Made by a program: the position numbers and the translations under genes. The notes below the pieces were generated by a model, which saw nothing but the letters and a program-made list of their open reading frames with translations, searched no databases and was not told the DNA's origin. From JACKCD01 sp041390905 (GTDB lineage: Bacteria > Chloroflexota > Anaerolineae > Promineifilales > Promineifilaceae): a stretch of DNA of 64,000 nucleotides. How positions within the stretch are numbered: position 1 is the first letter of the stretch; each line of letters opens with the position of its first letter. This document shows positions 17,003 through 26,284 of this stretch, in pieces. Location: positions 558,001 through 622,000 of the forward strand of contig JAWKPA010000014.1 in assembly GCA_041390905.1 (NCBI GenBank), read 5' to 3'.

Positions 17003-19837
17003 ATGATGATTATTTTATACCGATTACGAGCTATTTTTGCGATTGCGCTTAAGCGGCTGTGGGCGCGGCGTGGCACGACGGTTGCCACGGCCGTTGGGTT
17101 GACCATTGCCGTGGCGTTGATGATGACGGTGCCGCTTTATGCCGATGCGGTTAATTTTCGCCTGCTGGAAGAGCGGCTGACGGCGGAAACGTCGCGGCCG
17201 CCGTTTGCCTATATGTTTAACTACTTTGGCTCTTGGCACGGGGCGGTGCAGTGGGAGGCGGTGCAGGAGGCGGATGGTTATTTGATGGGGGCGGGTAGCC
17301 GGGCGTTGGGGCTGCCGATTTTAACGGCCGTTCACCACTTTGAAACCGACCTCTACCAAATTTTCCCCGGCAGTACCGCCAGCTACGACAACGAAGATTT
17401 GTCCCTGACCACGCTGCAATTTGCCACGGCCAGCGACCTTGCCAGCCACATCACCCTGATTGAAGGCAGTTTCCCAACGGCAGTTTCCGACCCCGCTGCC
17501 CCCCTTGACGTTGCCGTGACCCGCATCCTGGCCGATGAGCTGGGCTGGCAGGTGGGGGAAAGCTATGTGGCGTATAACCATCGTCTGGAAAATGGCAACC
17601 AATCTTTTCCCATTCGCATTAGCGGTATTTGGGAAGTTGCCAACGCGGCTGATCGTTACTGGCATTATAACCCGACGGTGTTTGACGATTTGATGATGGT
17701 GCCGGAGGAGACGTTTATCCAGCGTATTGCCCCGGCGATTGACGATGAAGTCAACTTGGCGACGTGGTATTTTGTGCTGGATGGGAGCCGGATGGGGACG
17801 GAGGATGTGGATCGGGTGTTAACGGCCGTTCGCCGCGTTGAACGCCGTCTGCAAACCGTGCTGCCCAACGCCACCACCTCCCTTTCCCCTGGCGACGAAC
17901 TGCAAAGCTATCGTCGCGCTGTGGGGGAACTGAGTACTCTGCTGGCGGCGTTTAACATTCCCACCATTGGCCTGGTGTTGGCCTTTATCGCCCTGATGGG
18001 CGGGCTGGTGGCGGATCAGCGGCGGAATGAGTTTGCGGTGCTGCGGAGTCGGGGAGGAACGGCCGTTCAACTCCTCAGCGGCGCCCTCATCGAAGGTCTG
18101 CTGCTTGGCACAGTCGCCTTCATCCTCGGCACCGCCCTCGCCCTACTGCTCACCCAGTGGATGGGCAACACCCGCAGTTTCCTCGACTTTTCCGCCGACA
18201 CCACCCTGCGCGTCGCCCTCACCCAAAGCGGCTTGTGGGCCGGCCTGGTGGCCGTTGCCCTTGCCACCCTCGCCCAGCTTCTGCCCAGCGTTGCCAACGC
18301 CCGCCACACCATCATTAGCTACAAACTCGTGCAGGCACGCACCGCCCTTGCCCCCTGGTGGCAGCGTACCAGCCTCGACCTCCTTTTGTTGGCTATCACC
18401 CTCTATGGCTATTACCAGCTTCAAGGCCAGGGAAGCCTGCTGGTGATTGAAGAAGGTCGCAATGCCTTCCAAAACCCGCTGCTCTTTCTGCTGCCAGCCC
18501 TTGCCATTATCTCTATCACCCTTGTCTTTTTGCGGCTGCTCCCCCTGGCTATGCGCGGCCTAAGCTGGCTGCTCCAGCAAACCGACAGCGTAACCTTGTT
18601 GCAAGCGGTGCGCTATTTGGCGCGAACGCCACAGCATTATGCCACGCCGCTCATTCTGCTGGTTCTCACGGTTAGCTTTGCCGTCTACACCGCCTCCCTG
18701 GCCCGCACCCTTGACTATCAGCTCTACGACCAGCTTTTCTACCGTAACGGAGCCGACATCAACCTGTTCACCTCCCCCAATGACCCCAGCCAGAATGTGT
18801 TTGGCATCGCCTCCACCAATAGCTCCGAGTTTGTGTTCCTGCCGGTGTCGGAGTATGCCGGGATTGATGGTGTGGAAGCGGCGGCACGGGTGGGAGAATA
18901 CAGTGCCACGGCGCGGGTGGGGCAGCAAAATGTGGGCGGCACGTTTATGGGCATTGACCCCTACGATTTTTTCCAGACGGCCTACTGGCGGCTTGATTTT
19001 TCCAACTATCGGCTGGGGTCGCTGATGAACGCGCTGGGGTCTGTACCCGACGGGGTGCTGGTTCCGCGCCAAATGCTATTGGAATATGGGCTGCGTGCCG
19101 GGGATATTATTCGCCTGATGGTGCGCCTGGGCGAAGGGTCGGTGGAGCTAAACAGCCAAATTGTGGGAACCTTTGATTACTTTCCCACCTGGTATCCCGA
19201 TGATGGCAATCTGCTGTTTGTGGGGAATCTTAATACGCTGTTTGAGCAGGCGGGGGGAGAATACCCCTATCGGGTGTGGCTGGATACGAACGCGGTGTTG
19301 AATGATGGTCAGTTTCGGCGGGAATTAAACGGCCGTCAACTGTTCAACACCACCTGGCGCGAACCCCAAACCGCCATCCACAGTGGCTTGATCCAGCCGG
19401 AGCGACAGGGGTTGTTTGGCATTCTTTCCGTCGGTTTTCTTGCCGCCACCCTGCTCACCGTCCTTGGACTCTTCCTTTACGCCCTCTTTTCCTACCGCCG
19501 CCGCTTTATTGAGCTGGGTGTCCTCCGTGCCGTCGGCCTCTCCCCACGCCACATGACCCGTCTGATTGCCTGGGAACTGGGGCTGCTCATTTTGTCCGGG
19601 CTGGTGCTGGGAACCACGCTGGGCATTGGGGTTAGCCGCATTTTTGTTCCTTACCTGCAAGTGGGCAGCGAAGTGCAAGATTTGGTGCCGCCGTTCCTGG
19701 TGGAAATTGCCTGGGGTGCGGTGTCGCAGGTGTATATTTTGTTTGGGCTGCTCTTTGTGGTGGCTCTGGGGGTGCTGGTGTTTATTGCGCTGCGGATGAA
19801 GCTGTTTATGGCGATTAAGCTGGGGGAGACGGTTTAA
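17003..19837 (+). CDS. ABC transporter permease, FtsX/MacB type, two permease domains
   Basis: 944 residues. One N-terminal membrane segment (TVATAVGLTIAVALMMTVPLYAD) is followed by a large extracytoplasmic domain of about 270 residues, a set of three helices with an arginine loop (GGLVADQRRNEFAVLRSRG), another helix cluster, a second extracytoplasmic domain and a final FtsX unit (YRRRFIELGVLRAVGLSPRHM). This is the duplicated MacB/LolCE-like layout. No ATPase gene is adjacent, so it must use one encoded elsewhere or have lost it. The nearby HlyD-like lipoprotein at 15038 is a likely partner. Three palindromes fall at sharp G-rich to C-rich switches inside the gene (17323, 17821, 18058). Confidence 0.9.
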   Translation: MMIILYRLRAIFAIALKRLWARRGTTVATAVGLTIAVALMMTVPLYADAVNFRLLEERLTAETSRPPFAYMFNYFGSWHGAVQWEAVQEADGYLMGAGSRALGLPILTAVHHFETDLYQIFPGSTASYDNEDLSLTTLQFATASDLASHITLIEGSFPTAVSDPAAPLDVAVTRILADELGWQVGESYVAYNHRLENGNQSFPIRISGIWEVANAADRYWHYNPTVFDDLMMVPEETFIQRIAPAIDDEVNLATWYFVLDGSRMGTEDVDRVLTAVRRVERRLQTVLPNATTSLSPGDELQSYRRAVGELSTLLAAFNIPTIGLVLAFIALMGGLVADQRRNEFAVLRSRGGTAVQLLSGALIEGLLLGTVAFILGTALALLLTQWMGNTRSFLDFSADTTLRVALTQSGLWAGLVAVALATLAQLLPSVANARHTIISYKLVQARTALAPWWQRTSLDLLLLAITLYGYYQLQGQGSLLVIEEGRNAFQNPLLFLLPALAIISITLVFLRLLPLAMRGLSWLLQQTDSVTLLQAVRYLARTPQHYATPLILLVLTVSFAVYTASLARTLDYQLYDQLFYRNGADINLFTSPNDPSQNVFGIASTNSSEFVFLPVSEYAGIDGVEAAARVGEYSATARVGQQNVGGTFMGIDPYDFFQTAYWRLDFSNYRLGSLMNALGSVPDGVLVPRQMLLEYGLRAGDIIRLMVRLGEGSVELNSQIVGTFDYFPTWYPDDGNLLFVGNLNTLFEQAGGEYPYRVWLDTNAVLNDGQFRRELNGRQLFNTTWREPQTAIHSGLIQPERQGLFGILSVGFLAATLLTVLGLFLYALFSYRRRFIELGVLRAVGLSPRHMTRLIAWELGLLILSGLVLGTTLGIGVSRIFVPYLQVGSEVQDLVPPFLVEIAWGAVSQVYILFGLLFVVALGVLVFIALRMKLFMAIKLGETV

Positions 19838-19920
19838 CAGATGATCTGATAATCGTATTTTGTAACAAGGGGGGAGGGTTGTAAACGGCCGTTTACAACC
19901 CTCCCCTCTCCCACAAACCC

Positions 19921-21186
19921 ATGAGTAACACAACCTGGTTTACCCACGACCGCTTTGGTCTTTTTATCCACTGGGGGCTGTACGCCCTCCCCGCCCGGCA
20001 CGAATGGATACGCAACCATGAACGCATCTCCAACGAAGCATACCAGAAATATTTTGACCATTTCGACCCCGACCTCTACGACCCCGAAGCGTGGGCGCAG
20101 CAGGCCAAAGCCGCCGGGATGAAATACGTCGTTCTCACCAGCAAGCACCACGACGGCTTTTGCCTGTGGGACTCCGACCTGACGGATTATAAAGCCACCA
20201 ACACCCCCTGTAGCCGCGACCTCATCGCCCCCTACGTGGCCGCCTTTCGCGCCGCCGGGCTAAAAATTGGCTTCTACCACTCCCTCATTGATTGGCACCA
20301 CCCCGATTACCCCGTTGACGGGCTGCACCCGCTGCGCGATGACCTTGCTTTTCGGCAGCAGGAAGCCGGCCGCGACATCGCCCGCTACCGTGCTTACCTG
20401 CACGGCCAAACGCGGGAACTGCTCACCCGCTACGGCAAAATTGACATCATCTGGTTTGATTTTAGTTATCCCTACATGGATTGGGGTTGGGCAAAGGGCA
20501 AAGGGCGAGACGATTGGCATTCGGAAGAGCTGCTGGCGATGGTGCGGGAGCTGCAGCCGGGGATTTTGGTCAACAATCGGCTGGATTTGCCGGGGGATTT
20601 TGAAACGCCGGAGCAGTACCAGCCGTTTAGCCCGGTGGAAGTGGACGGGCAGCGGGTGGTGTGGGAGGCGTGCCAGACGCTCAACGGCAGTTGGGGCTAT
20701 CACCGCGACAATTTGAACTGGAAGTCACCAGAGATGCTGATTCAAATGCTGGTGGATACGGTGGCGAAGGATGGGAATTTGCTGCTGAATGTGGGGCCAA
20801 ACGGCCGGGGGGAGTTTGAACCCCGCGCCAGCGAACGGCTGGCGGCGATGGGGGAGTGGCTGCGGCTGCACGGTCGCGCCATTTATGGCTGTGGCTCCAG
20901 CGACTTTGTGGCTCCACCGGACTGCCGCCTGACGCAAAATGGCAAGCGGCTCTATGTCCATCTGTTTGCCTACCCGTTCCGCGATTTGCACCTGCCGGGG
21001 CTGGCGGGCAAAGTGGCGTATGCCCAATTCCTGCACGATGCGTCGGAATTGCTGCTGCACGAGCATGACAATGCTAACCCCAGCAACATTGCCCCCAAAG
21101 GGATGCCGCCGAATACGCTGACGCTGGAGCTGCCGGTGCAAAAACCGGCCGTTGCCGTGCCGGTGGTGGAGTTGTTTTTGCGGTAA
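19921..21186 (+). CDS. Alpha-L-fucosidase, GH29 family
   Basis: 421 residues without a signal peptide, so probably cytoplasmic. The GH29 catalytic barrel is clear: WFTHDRFGLFIHWGLYA at residues 6-22, TSKHHDGFCLWDS at 73-85, and IDIIWFDFSYP at 175-184, where D180 is the expected nucleophile. It would hydrolyse alpha-linked fucose from oligosaccharides. The length is typical of a barrel with a short C-terminal beta domain. The start is set by the ATG just before SNTTWFTHDRF. It lies 1 kb from a GH2 beta-galactosidase; together they suggest use of fucosylated galactosides. Confidence 0.92.
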   Translation: MSNTTWFTHDRFGLFIHWGLYALPARHEWIRNHERISNEAYQKYFDHFDPDLYDPEAWAQQAKAAGMKYVVLTSKHHDGFCLWDSDLTDYKATNTPCSRDLIAPYVAAFRAAGLKIGFYHSLIDWHHPDYPVDGLHPLRDDLAFRQQEAGRDIARYRAYLHGQTRELLTRYGKIDIIWFDFSYPYMDWGWAKGKGRDDWHSEELLAMVRELQPGILVNNRLDLPGDFETPEQYQPFSPVEVDGQRVVWEACQTLNGSWGYHRDNLNWKSPEMLIQMLVDTVAKDGNLLLNVGPNGRGEFEPRASERLAAMGEWLRLHGRAIYGCGSSDFVAPPDCRLTQNGKRLYVHLFAYPFRDLHLPGLAGKVAYAQFLHDASELLLHEHDNANPSNIAPKGMPPNTLTLELPVQKPAVAVPVVELFLR

Positions 21187-21203
21187 GAGGTGGTTTTACG
21201 GTA

Positions 21204-21683
21204 TTAGATTTTGCTCAGAATAACGGCCGTTTCATCATATTCTGCCCAAGCTGCTAAAAAAGCATCCCACACAACCATTTGTGGTGCGGCTGACAGGGAT
21301 GGGTCATTCAGAAACACGGCTGTTTCATTACAACCAACGACAACAACGACATGGGAAGTCTCTGTGTCCCAATAGTTAAGCATTGCCGTCCATACACGGG
21401 TGATGACTGGTTGCTCCTCAACCAGACAAGACTCTAATTGAGCCTTTGTTAATGAGCTGACAACGACCTGATACCCTTCTTGCTGTAACCTTTTAGCATT
21501 GTAGATTGGTGTACCATATTGTTTGGTGGCTAATATTTTGGCTAATGTGGCTTCATTGTATTGATTGCCCCAAAAGGAGGCTAAAACCATTTGTACACAG
21601 GCTGGAAGGCAATAACCATCACGACTTTGTTCAAAGTGCGGCACCGGCAGCAAAACGTTGGGCATTTTCTTCGATTTCCTCAA
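21204..21683 (-). CDS. C39-like papain-fold peptidase domain protein
   Basis: Up to 159 residues; the start may be ATG 21683 or the later ATG 21662 (MPNVLLPVPHFEQ). The domain shows the C39 pattern: VPHFEQSRDGYCLPACVQMVLASF (Cys nucleophile in CLPAC), a His in ETSHVVVVVG and an Asp in FLNDPSL. Stand-alone C39 domains may process leader peptides or be inactive peptide binders. No ABC transporter or peptide precursor is adjacent. It overlaps its upstream partner by 53 bp (32 if the later start is used), so the two are translated together. A palindrome at 21222 encodes Thr-Ala-Val four residues from the C-terminus. Confidence 0.78.
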   Translation of the reverse strand: MRKSKKMPNVLLPVPHFEQSRDGYCLPACVQMVLASFWGNQYNEATLAKILATKQYGTPIYNAKRLQQEGYQVVVSSLTKAQLESCLVEEQPVITRVWTAMLNYWDTETSHVVVVVGCNETAVFLNDPSLSAAPQMVVWDAFLAAWAEYDETAVILSKI

Positions 21684-21984
21684 TGATTTGGTCGTTTATG
21701 TGTAAATTCCCGTTATAAACGTTGACATCAATGGTGCCGACAATGCCAATGCGACCCATAGAGCGTGAGGACAAAATGACGGGTACCCGCCAAAAGGCCA
21801 TGTTACGTTGCCAAACCAGGCTCGGCATTTCGCCAGTTAGAAGATCTGCAATGGTGTTGCCAACAAAAACGCTGACTTTTCGTTGAGCTTCTTTCGCTGA
21901 GATATTGATCGTTGTGGCTACATCCAGGTGGAGGTTTACAGGGCCACGTTCTGGAAGCGTAACGGATTCGATTATGATAGTCAT
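21631..21984 (-). CDS. Small hypothetical protein overlapping the C39-like gene
   Basis: 117 residues, no recognised family. It begins MTIIIESVTLPERG, is mostly beta-like in the first half and ends with an acidic helix (NDQIIEEIEENAQRF). There is no signal peptide or membrane helix. The gene end overlaps the start of the C39-like gene in another frame, so a two-gene coupled unit is likely. A protease-substrate, chaperone or toxin-antitoxin-like relation is possible, but nothing in the sequence decides this. Confidence 0.7.
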   Translation of the reverse strand: MTIIIESVTLPERGPVNLHLDVATTINISAKEAQRKVSVFVGNTIADLLTGEMPSLVWQRNMAFWRVPVILSSRSMGRIGIVGTIDVNVYNGNLHINDQIIEEIEENAQRFAAGAAL

Positions 21985-22130
21985 AGCTTCACCTTTTTCT
22001 GAGGAATATTGAGCTTGATTGTCATTTTATTTGCTCCATGACCTGATTCATGTTCTATTTTACTGGCTTATCAGGCAAATAGATAGCCCTTCAGGAAAAA
22101 TCGGGTCTTTGGGATTTTGTGGGTTTTCAG

Positions 22131-22186
22131 GCGTATTGCGTATTACGTATTGCGTATCCAAGCCATTTTACGCAATATGCAATAAA
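22131..22186. repeat. GCGTATT-type repeat hairpin upstream of the beta-galactosidase gene
   Basis: GCGTATTGCGTATTACGTATTGCGTA is followed by a short spacer and TACGCAATATGCAATAAATTG, an imperfect inverted copy. The same family occurs inside the 5' end of nosL (59889-59954). It lies about 50 bp before the likely start of the GH2 gene. Confidence 0.82.
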
Positions 22187-22234
22187 TTGCTGACCCGTCC
22201 TAAAGAACCGAAAATTGCAAGAAGAGGAATGTTT

Positions 22235-25200
22235 ATGTATTTCAAGGTGAATGGTTTGAATGATTGGGAGAACCCGGAGGTGGTGGGGATTAACAAGCTG
22301 CCGGGGCATAGCAATACGGTGCCGTTTGATAGCGTGGCGGCGGCGTTGGCCGGGGATCGGGCGGCTTCGCCGTTTTATCGGTTGCTTAACGGCCGTTTCC
22401 AATTCCACCTCTTCCCCAACCCCGACGCCGTACCCGATGACGTGTTTACCAATGGCTTCCAGACAGAGTGGGCCGACATCAACGTGCCGGGCAACTGGAC
22501 CACGCAGGGGTTTGACAAACCGATTTATACCAACGTCCAAATGCCCATTCCCAACACCCCCCCCTTTGTGCCAAAAGACGACAACCCCACCGGCGTCTAT
22601 CGCCGCACCTTCACCGTGCCGGAAAGCTGGGCGGAACGGCAGGTGATTATCCATTTTGGCGGGGTGGAGTCGGCGTTTTATCTGTGGGTCAACGGAACGG
22701 CCGTTGGCTACAGCCAGGGATCCCGCCTCCCTGCCGAGTTTGATTTGACTCCGTATGTGCAGGTTGGCGAGAACCAATTAACGGCCGTTGTCATCCGCTG
22801 GTCAGACGGCAGCTACCTCGAAGACCAGGATCATTGGTGGATGGCCGGGATCTACCGCGACGTTTATCTGTATGCCCCCCCAAAAGCCCACATCTTCGAC
22901 TACTTTGCTCGCCCCGAACTGGAAGACGATCTGCAAAACGGCACGCTTCAATTAGCCGCCTGGGTGCAAAAGCAGGGGGATGTGGATATTGACGGTTGCC
23001 GTGTGGTGATGCAGCTTTTTGATAACGACAACCAGCCCCTTTTTGCTCCCGTTGCCCGCACCATCGCTTATCAGCCCAACAGCCAAACGCGGGTGCTGCT
23101 GCACCAGCCCGTTGCCAGCCCCCGGTTGTGGTCATCGGAACACCCCAACCTTTACACGCTGGTGGTGTGGCTGGAGGACAAACAGGGGCAACTGCTGGAG
23201 GCAATGCGCCACCGGGTTGGCTTCCGCAAGGTGGAAATTGTGGGGCGGGAGATGTTGATAAACGGCCGTTCTGTCCTCATGAAAGGGGTCAACCGGCACG
23301 AACACGACGAAGTTCACGGCAAAACCATCAGCGAAGCCTCCATGCTCACCGACATCCGGCTGCTCAAACAGTTCAACCTCAACGCCGTCCGCACCGCCCA
23401 CTACCCCAACTGCGAACGCTGGTACGAACTGTGCGACGAATACGGCATCTATCTGATTGACGAGGCCAACATTGAAGCCCACGCCAACTACAACAAGCTG
23501 TGCCACGACCCCGCCTGGACAACCGCCTTTGTGGAGCGGGGCAAGCGGATGGTGGAACGGGACAAAAACCACGCCAGCATCATCATCTGGTCGCTGGGGA
23601 ATGAAAGCGGCTATGGGGTGAACCACGACGCGCTGGCTGGCTGGATTCGTGGCAAAGACCCGTCGCGCCCGCTGCATTACGAAGGGGCCATTGCCCGGCA
23701 AGAGGCGACCGTGGCGCGTGAGGAAGATGCCCCTACCTGGCACAGCGGCCATTTGGCGACCGATTTGGTTTGCCCGATGTACCCACAGGTGGCCGACATT
23801 ATTGAATTTGCCCAGGATCCAACGGGCGACCGACCGCTGATTATGTGTGAATTTGCCCACGCCATGGGCAATAGCTGCGGCGGGCTGGCCGATTATTGGG
23901 CGGCGGTGAAGGGCTACCACGGTTTGCAGGGGGGCTTTATCTGGGATTGGGTAGACCAGGGACTGCTGAAGGTGGATGAAAACGGCCGTTCTTACTGGGC
24001 CTACGGCGGCGACTTTGGCGACACGATCAACGACGTAAACTTCTGCATCAACGGCCTCATCTTCCCCGACCGCACCCCCCACCCGGCGCTGTGGGAATAT
24101 AAAAAGCTACTCCAGCCGATTGCCGTCAACGCCGTTGATTTGCTGGCGGGGCAGGTGGAGATTGTCAACGAGCAGGATTTTTCTGACATGACGGGGATAA
24201 ACGGCCGTTACGAACTCACCGTCAACGGCACCCTCGTCCAATCCGGCGACGTGGCTCTGCCCAACCTGGCTCCCGGACAGCGTGGCATGGTCACGCTGCC
24301 GCTCGTTGCCCCCGATTTGGCTCCCGGCGACGAAGCCCACCTGATGCTCCGCTTTACTTTGGCCGAAGCCACCTCCTGGTGCGAAGCCGGGCATGAAACC
24401 GGCTGGGAGCAGTTTGCCGTGCCATATCCGGTCACGTTACCGGCTCCGGCTGCGGCCGAGATGCCAGCTTTGACGTTGGTGCAGGCGGGAGAAACGGCCG
24501 TTATCCACGGCCACAACTTCCAAATCAGCTTCAACACCGCCAGCGGCACATTGGCAAGCTGGACGGTGGGCGACACTGCCCTGCTGGACAGCGGCCCCCG
24601 CCTCAACGTCTGGCGCGCCCCCACCGACAACGACGGCTTCAAAAAGGCGCAGGATTGGCGCTTTGACAAAGATTTGTACCGCTGGCTGGAGCTGGGGCTA
24701 AATGAAATCAACCCCACCGTTGAGTCGGTGCAGGTGGCGCAAACGGCCGAAAACCGGGTCGAAATCACCGTCGCCACCATCGCCGATTCGCCGCAAAGCC
24801 CCGAAGCGTTTTTGCACCGGCAAACGATTGCCATTACCGGCGACGGCGCGGTGGAGATTCAAAACGAGGTGCAGGCCAATGTGGATGTGAAAAACCTGCC
24901 ACGCATCGGTCTCAACCTGTCGCTGCCGGCCGGGTTTGAACAATTCAGTTGGTTTGGACGGGGGCCGCAGGAAAATTATCGAGACAGGCAGGTAGGAACG
25001 GCCGTTGGTCAATACCACAGCAGCGTAGACGAGCAATATGTGCCGTATGTGCTGCCGCAGGAAAACGGCAACAAAACCGACGTGCGCTGGCTGATGCTCA
25101 CCAATGCTAACGGCGACGGGCTGAAAGTAACCAGCGACAGCGTAATGGAGGCCAGCGTCAGCCACTTCACCGCCGACGACCTCTACAAGGCACTGCACAC

Positions 25201-25360
25201 TAACGAACTGGAGCGGCGCGATGAGGTAATCTTGAACCTTGACCACGCCCAGGCGGCCATTGGCACGGCCAGTTGCGGCCCCGGCACGCTGCCCAAATAT
25301 TTTCTCCAGCCCGGCACCCATCGCTTTACCTTCCGCCTGGAGCCGATTAAAGGGCGTTAA
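22235..25360 (+). CDS. Beta-galactosidase, GH2 family (LacZ type)
   Basis: About 1041 residues from ATG 22235, with AGAGGA seven bases upstream; ATG 22229 is an alternative. The frame is open further upstream to 22019 but there it reads the repeat hairpin. The domain order is the classic LacZ one: sugar-binding domain (WADINVPGNWTTQGFDKPIY), Ig-like domain, TIM barrel with the acid/base in SLGNESGYG (near nt 23600) and the nucleophile in IMCEFAHAMGN (near nt 23850), then the C-terminal beta-galactosidase small chain with FSWFGRGPQENY. There is no signal peptide. It hydrolyses terminal beta-galactosides, probably intracellularly. Eight palindromes lie in the gene, the highest local density in the window. 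Confidence 0.95.
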   Translation: MYFKVNGLNDWENPEVVGINKLPGHSNTVPFDSVAAALAGDRAASPFYRLLNGRFQFHLFPNPDAVPDDVFTNGFQTEWADINVPGNWTTQGFDKPIYTNVQMPIPNTPPFVPKDDNPTGVYRRTFTVPESWAERQVIIHFGGVESAFYLWVNGTAVGYSQGSRLPAEFDLTPYVQVGENQLTAVVIRWSDGSYLEDQDHWWMAGIYRDVYLYAPPKAHIFDYFARPELEDDLQNGTLQLAAWVQKQGDVDIDGCRVVMQLFDNDNQPLFAPVARTIAYQPNSQTRVLLHQPVASPRLWSSEHPNLYTLVVWLEDKQGQLLEAMRHRVGFRKVEIVGREMLINGRSVLMKGVNRHEHDEVHGKTISEASMLTDIRLLKQFNLNAVRTAHYPNCERWYELCDEYGIYLIDEANIEAHANYNKLCHDPAWTTAFVERGKRMVERDKNHASIIIWSLGNESGYGVNHDALAGWIRGKDPSRPLHYEGAIARQEATVAREEDAPTWHSGHLATDLVCPMYPQVADIIEFAQDPTGDRPLIMCEFAHAMGNSCGGLADYWAAVKGYHGLQGGFIWDWVDQGLLKVDENGRSYWAYGGDFGDTINDVNFCINGLIFPDRTPHPALWEYKKLLQPIAVNAVDLLAGQVEIVNEQDFSDMTGINGRYELTVNGTLVQSGDVALPNLAPGQRGMVTLPLVAPDLAPGDEAHLMLRFTLAEATSWCEAGHETGWEQFAVPYPVTLPAPAAAEMPALTLVQAGETAVIHGHNFQISFNTASGTLASWTVGDTALLDSGPRLNVWRAPTDNDGFKKAQDWRFDKDLYRWLELGLNEINPTVESVQVAQTAENRVEITVATIADSPQSPEAFLHRQTIAITGDGAVEIQNEVQANVDVKNLPRIGLNLSLPAGFEQFSWFGRGPQENYRDRQVGTAVGQYHSSVDEQYVPYVLPQENGNKTDVRWLMLTNANGDGLKVTSDSVMEASVSHFTADDLYKALHTNELERRDEVILNLDHAQAAIGTASCGPGTLPKYFLQPGTHRFTFRLEPIKGR

Positions 25361-25397
25361 CGAGGAGTGGTTCTTCAGGGATTCGTGGAGTCACCCC

Positions 25398-25435
25398 AAA
25401 TTGTAGTGGCAAGGCATGCCTTGCCACTACAATTT
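25398..25435. repeat. Perfect 38-bp palindrome between convergent genes
   Basis: Two 19-base arms (AAATTGTAGTGGCAAGGCA and its exact complement) meet without a spacer. It lies between the 3' ends of the GH2 gene and the convergent signal peptidase gene, where it could work as a bidirectional terminator. It looks like a REP-type element. Confidence 0.9.
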
Positions 25436-25487
25436 GCTCCGTTAACCCCATAAGATCCCAAAGAACCCGAAGCGTTCTTGTGCTGTC

Positions 25488-26078
25488 TTAGGGGAACGAA
25501 CCCATAGCCTGGAGCGGCCAGTAGGAGAATATCGCTTTGCCTTTGATGCGGCTGATGTGGACGCAGCCAAAAGCGCGGGAATCATTGGAATTGTCGCGGT
25601 TATCTCCCAGGACAAAGACATGGTCGGGGGGAATGTTGATGGAGCCGAAGTTGCCCGTGGTGGGTACCTGCCGCAAGTAGGCTTCGTGGAGCCGCTTGCC
25701 ATTTATATAAACTAGGCCATTACGAATAGCGAGTGTTTCGTTAGCCAGCCCAATCACCCGTTTGATTAAGTGTTGTTTGCCAGAGATACCGCTGTCAATC
25801 ACGACTACATCGCCACGGGTGGGTGGGGCAAAAACATAGCTGATGCGTTCGATAATGATGTGTTCGTTGGTGTAAATGGTTGGCTCCATGCTTTGTCCAT
25901 ACACCACATAGCTGCGCCCTGTGAGGGTAATAACGAGAAATAACAGCGTGAGTAGGCGGCGTTTGATTGGCTGGATGGCTTGAAGCCGGGTAATGGGGCG
26001 GAAAATGAAGAAACCAGCCATTTTCTGGATAAATTTGTTTGCACGACAGGGCAAATGATACCAGTTAAGCCAGGACAT
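25488..26078 (-). CDS. lepB: Signal peptidase I
   Basis: 196 residues, the short form typical of many Gram-positive-like and Chloroflexota bacteria. One membrane helix (RRLLTLLFLVITLTG) precedes box B with the catalytic Ser (YGQSMEPTIY). Box C is PTRGDVVVI, box D has the catalytic Lys in LIKRVIGLANE, and box E is GDNRDNSNDSRAFG. It cleaves signal peptides of secreted proteins at the outer face of the cytoplasmic membrane. It is convergent with the beta-galactosidase gene and lies 206 bp downstream of the Asn/Asp repeat gene, separated by a double-palindrome terminator candidate. Confidence 0.95.
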   Translation of the reverse strand: MSWLNWYHLPCRANKFIQKMAGFFIFRPITRLQAIQPIKRRLLTLLFLVITLTGRSYVVYGQSMEPTIYTNEHIIIERISYVFAPPTRGDVVVIDSGISGKQHLIKRVIGLANETLAIRNGLVYINGKRLHEAYLRQVPTTGNFGSINIPPDHVFVLGDNRDNSNDSRAFGCVHISRIKGKAIFSYWPLQAMGSFP

Positions 26079-26215
26079 GATTTTATATAGGCACAGCCAT
26101 TGGCTTGTTTATGGGGTGGTGTTCGGCGGCCTGGGGCTGTGCCATTAACTCCTTTCTCTCATTCATTGTTACTTTAGCTGCCAAATTTAAGATATTGATG
26201 AAAACACATTAAGAA

Positions 26216-26250
26216 TAAAAACGGCCGTTTTCACAAACGGCCGTTTTTAC
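26216..26250 (-). terminator. Tandem pair of palindromes, likely terminator
   Basis: Two AACGGCCGTT copies (26220-26229 and 26236-26245) sit six bases apart, flanked by A-runs on the left and T-runs on the right. Each can fold as a short hairpin, or the two can pair with each other to make a longer stem, followed by U residues. It is 35 bp after the stop of the Asn/Asp repeat gene, so a terminator role is sensible. Confidence 0.6.
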
Positions 26251-26284
26251 ATCCACCACAGTTCTCCAACAGCTTATTCAGCCG

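Noticed and set aside
22019..22234. N-terminal extension of the beta-galactosidase frame to 22019
   Set aside because: It translates the GCGTATT repeat hairpin; a good ribosome binding site and the typical GH2 start lie at 22235.
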